Of a DNA stretch of 64,000 nt, positions 62,542 through 64,000 are shown in pieces. The stretch lies in assembly GCA_947561585.1 (NCBI GenBank), contig CANNZV010002532.1:30559-94558 (forward strand), written 5' to 3'. A program made the translations under genes and the position numbers. How positions within the stretch are numbered: the first letter of the stretch is position 1; each line of letters begins with the position of its first letter. The notes below the pieces were generated by a model. It worked only from the letters and a program-made list of their open reading frames with translations, was not told where the DNA came from and did no database searches. Origin of the DNA: Caprella mutica (taxonomy: Eukaryota > Arthropoda > Malacostraca > Amphipoda > Caprellidae).

Positions 62542-63249
62542 GTGGTTACCTAGTGCATATGTACCAAAAGCTAAAAACTTTCCTTTAGCTGTACAGTACA
62601 TAATATTATCTGCATGGGTCAGTTACTTTTGGGACAGTGCATTTTGCAACCCAAACCTGACCAGGTGTATACATACCTCAGGTGTATGTGTATACGTTAT
62701 CAATCACACCTGGGAATGTGGGAGTGCCTACCTGTGTGTACCCTGTGTAGGTCTATGTGTACCCTGTGTGAATGCCTATCTGTGTAGTGTGTGTGTAGGA
62801 AATTTCGTAAGCTGTTGCATCTTCCCGACAAGTTAAGGCGATAATGTAATTAATTATAGTGGAAAAATCAGCCTTATGTAATATTCTGACCTGACGAGCC
62901 CCTAAATATTTCTCAATTAATTAATATTAGCATGAAAAATATTTTCTTTATCCTAAAATATTTTTTCCCGAGATGTAAAATAACATCTAAATATTTAAAA
63001 GTTAATCTTTTTCCTGTGATATTAATTACCTTAATAAAGATTTATTTTTATAATCCTCTTAATTTTTTAACTAAAACTCTAATTTATATTCTCTAGTCAG
63101 TGTATTTCAATTAGAAGTTAAACATTTAAGAAATATTAATAAAAAGAAATTGATTAAAATAGAAATATAAAAAATTAATAATATCTTTACAAAGTAATGT
63201 CCGACAATTCACTGATCGCAATTGTAAAAATTGGCCATAATTTTAGCAC
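62542..63249. other. AT-rich DNA with TGTGTACCC-rich patch
   Basis: An irregular CTGTGTGTACCCTGTGTAG cluster lies at about 62690-62800. No gene recognised. Confidence 0.4.
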
Positions 63250-63345
63250 CTACATGTTACCATGTACCACTATGTACCTACAGGTTACCATGTACCACAC
63301 CACTTTGTTCCCTACAGGTTACCATGTACCACAATTTACCTCATG
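63250..63345. repeat. Tandem repeat, about 40-bp unit, about 2.5 copies
   Basis: CCTACAGGTTACCATGTACC recurs. Confidence 0.75.
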
Positions 63346-63418
63346 TGAGTGGCAGGTTGTAACCTTGAGCATAATACGCCTATGTACACTGCAGGTAGAG
63401 TTAAACTTACGTAACTCT

Positions 63419-63738
63419 TGAAGTGTCACCTATGGAACCTGTGAGCTCTGTAGTGTAAGGGGTGTCACCTATGGAACCTGTGAGCTTTGTCGCTGTAAGG
63501 GGTGGCACTTACGGAACCTGTAGGCTCTGTCACTGTAAGGGGTGGCACCTACGGAACCTGTAGGCTCTGTGACTGTAAGGGGTGGCACTTACGGAACCTG
63601 TAGGCTCTGTAACTGTAAGGAGTGTCACCTACGGAACCTGTAGGCTCTGTAACTGTAAGGAGTGTCACCTACGGAACCTGTAGGCTCTGTAACTGTAAGG
63701 AGTGTCACCTGCGGAACCTGTACGCTCAGTATCTATAG
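63419..63738. repeat. Minisatellite, 40-bp unit, 8 copies
   Basis: GTGTCACCTACGGAACCTGT plus AGGCTCTGTAACTGTAAGGA, with the left copies carrying GGTGGCAC and CACTG variants. Confidence 0.95.
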
Positions 63739-64000
63739 TGATATATACATTACAATTGACTTTATTAGTTTCGAATTTAGAAGTTATATTTTTATATATT
63801 TTTATAGTTTAATGAATCCATTGTATTTTAAATATTATATGCCACAATATTAAGAAAACACAAATTATTAATAGTTTAACACTTCATAGAAAATCTCAAT
63901 TTATATGATGATAAAAATACATTTCAATTTTCATCATTCAGTTTATTTTCTATTTAATTGCCATTGTGATATAATAATTGTTTTTAAAGTAACACAGTAT
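63739..64000. other. AT-rich DNA to the window end
   Basis: Nothing recognised. Confidence 0.45.

Overview
The window looks like nuclear DNA of an invertebrate, most likely an arthropod. It is strongly AT-rich, has no dense set of ORFs, carries decayed eukaryotic transposons (a mariner-type transposase relic, a non-LTR reverse transcriptase scrap, several MITEs), and shows only one convincing coding block, which ends at a spliceosomal-type donor. No rRNA, convincing tRNA, CRISPR array or bacterial operon was seen. The species cannot be named from the sequence.

Layout. 1-7 kb: AT-rich DNA with a reverse transcriptase relic and GC-richer islands of unknown origin. 7.18-8.36 kb: a dead mariner element with a small hairpin element nested in its C-terminal codons. 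9-37.5 kb: AT-rich DNA broken by many minisatellites (units about 11-60 bp, up to about 60 copies), a 0.75-kb polypurine tract, a 1.35-kb DNA element with complex inverted ends (23.27-24.62 kb) and a foldback element (33.6 kb). 37.8-39.1 kb: the single strong gene candidate, a 408-codon exon for a basic, probably disordered protein that I do not recognise. 39.1-64 kb: intron-like or intergenic AT-rich DNA with more minisatellites, a family of foldback MITEs with AGGGTA ends, a 993-bp element with 9-bp target duplications whose inverted ends are themselves minisatellites, and a TTAA-flanked MITE.

The dominant character is tandem repetition. By adding up my own intervals, about 15 kb of the 64 kb (roughly a quarter) is minisatellite. 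Several arrays show higher-order periods (246, 427, 189 and 469 bp), and many units contain a short palindrome. Most long ORFs in the window are open-frame side effects of these arrays and are not annotated as genes. Only one gene is visible, so nothing can be said about genes working together. The most unusual items are the element at 49.9-50.9 kb, the foldback MITE family, the inverted-end element at 23.3-24.6 kb, and the large repeat array just upstream of the one gene.
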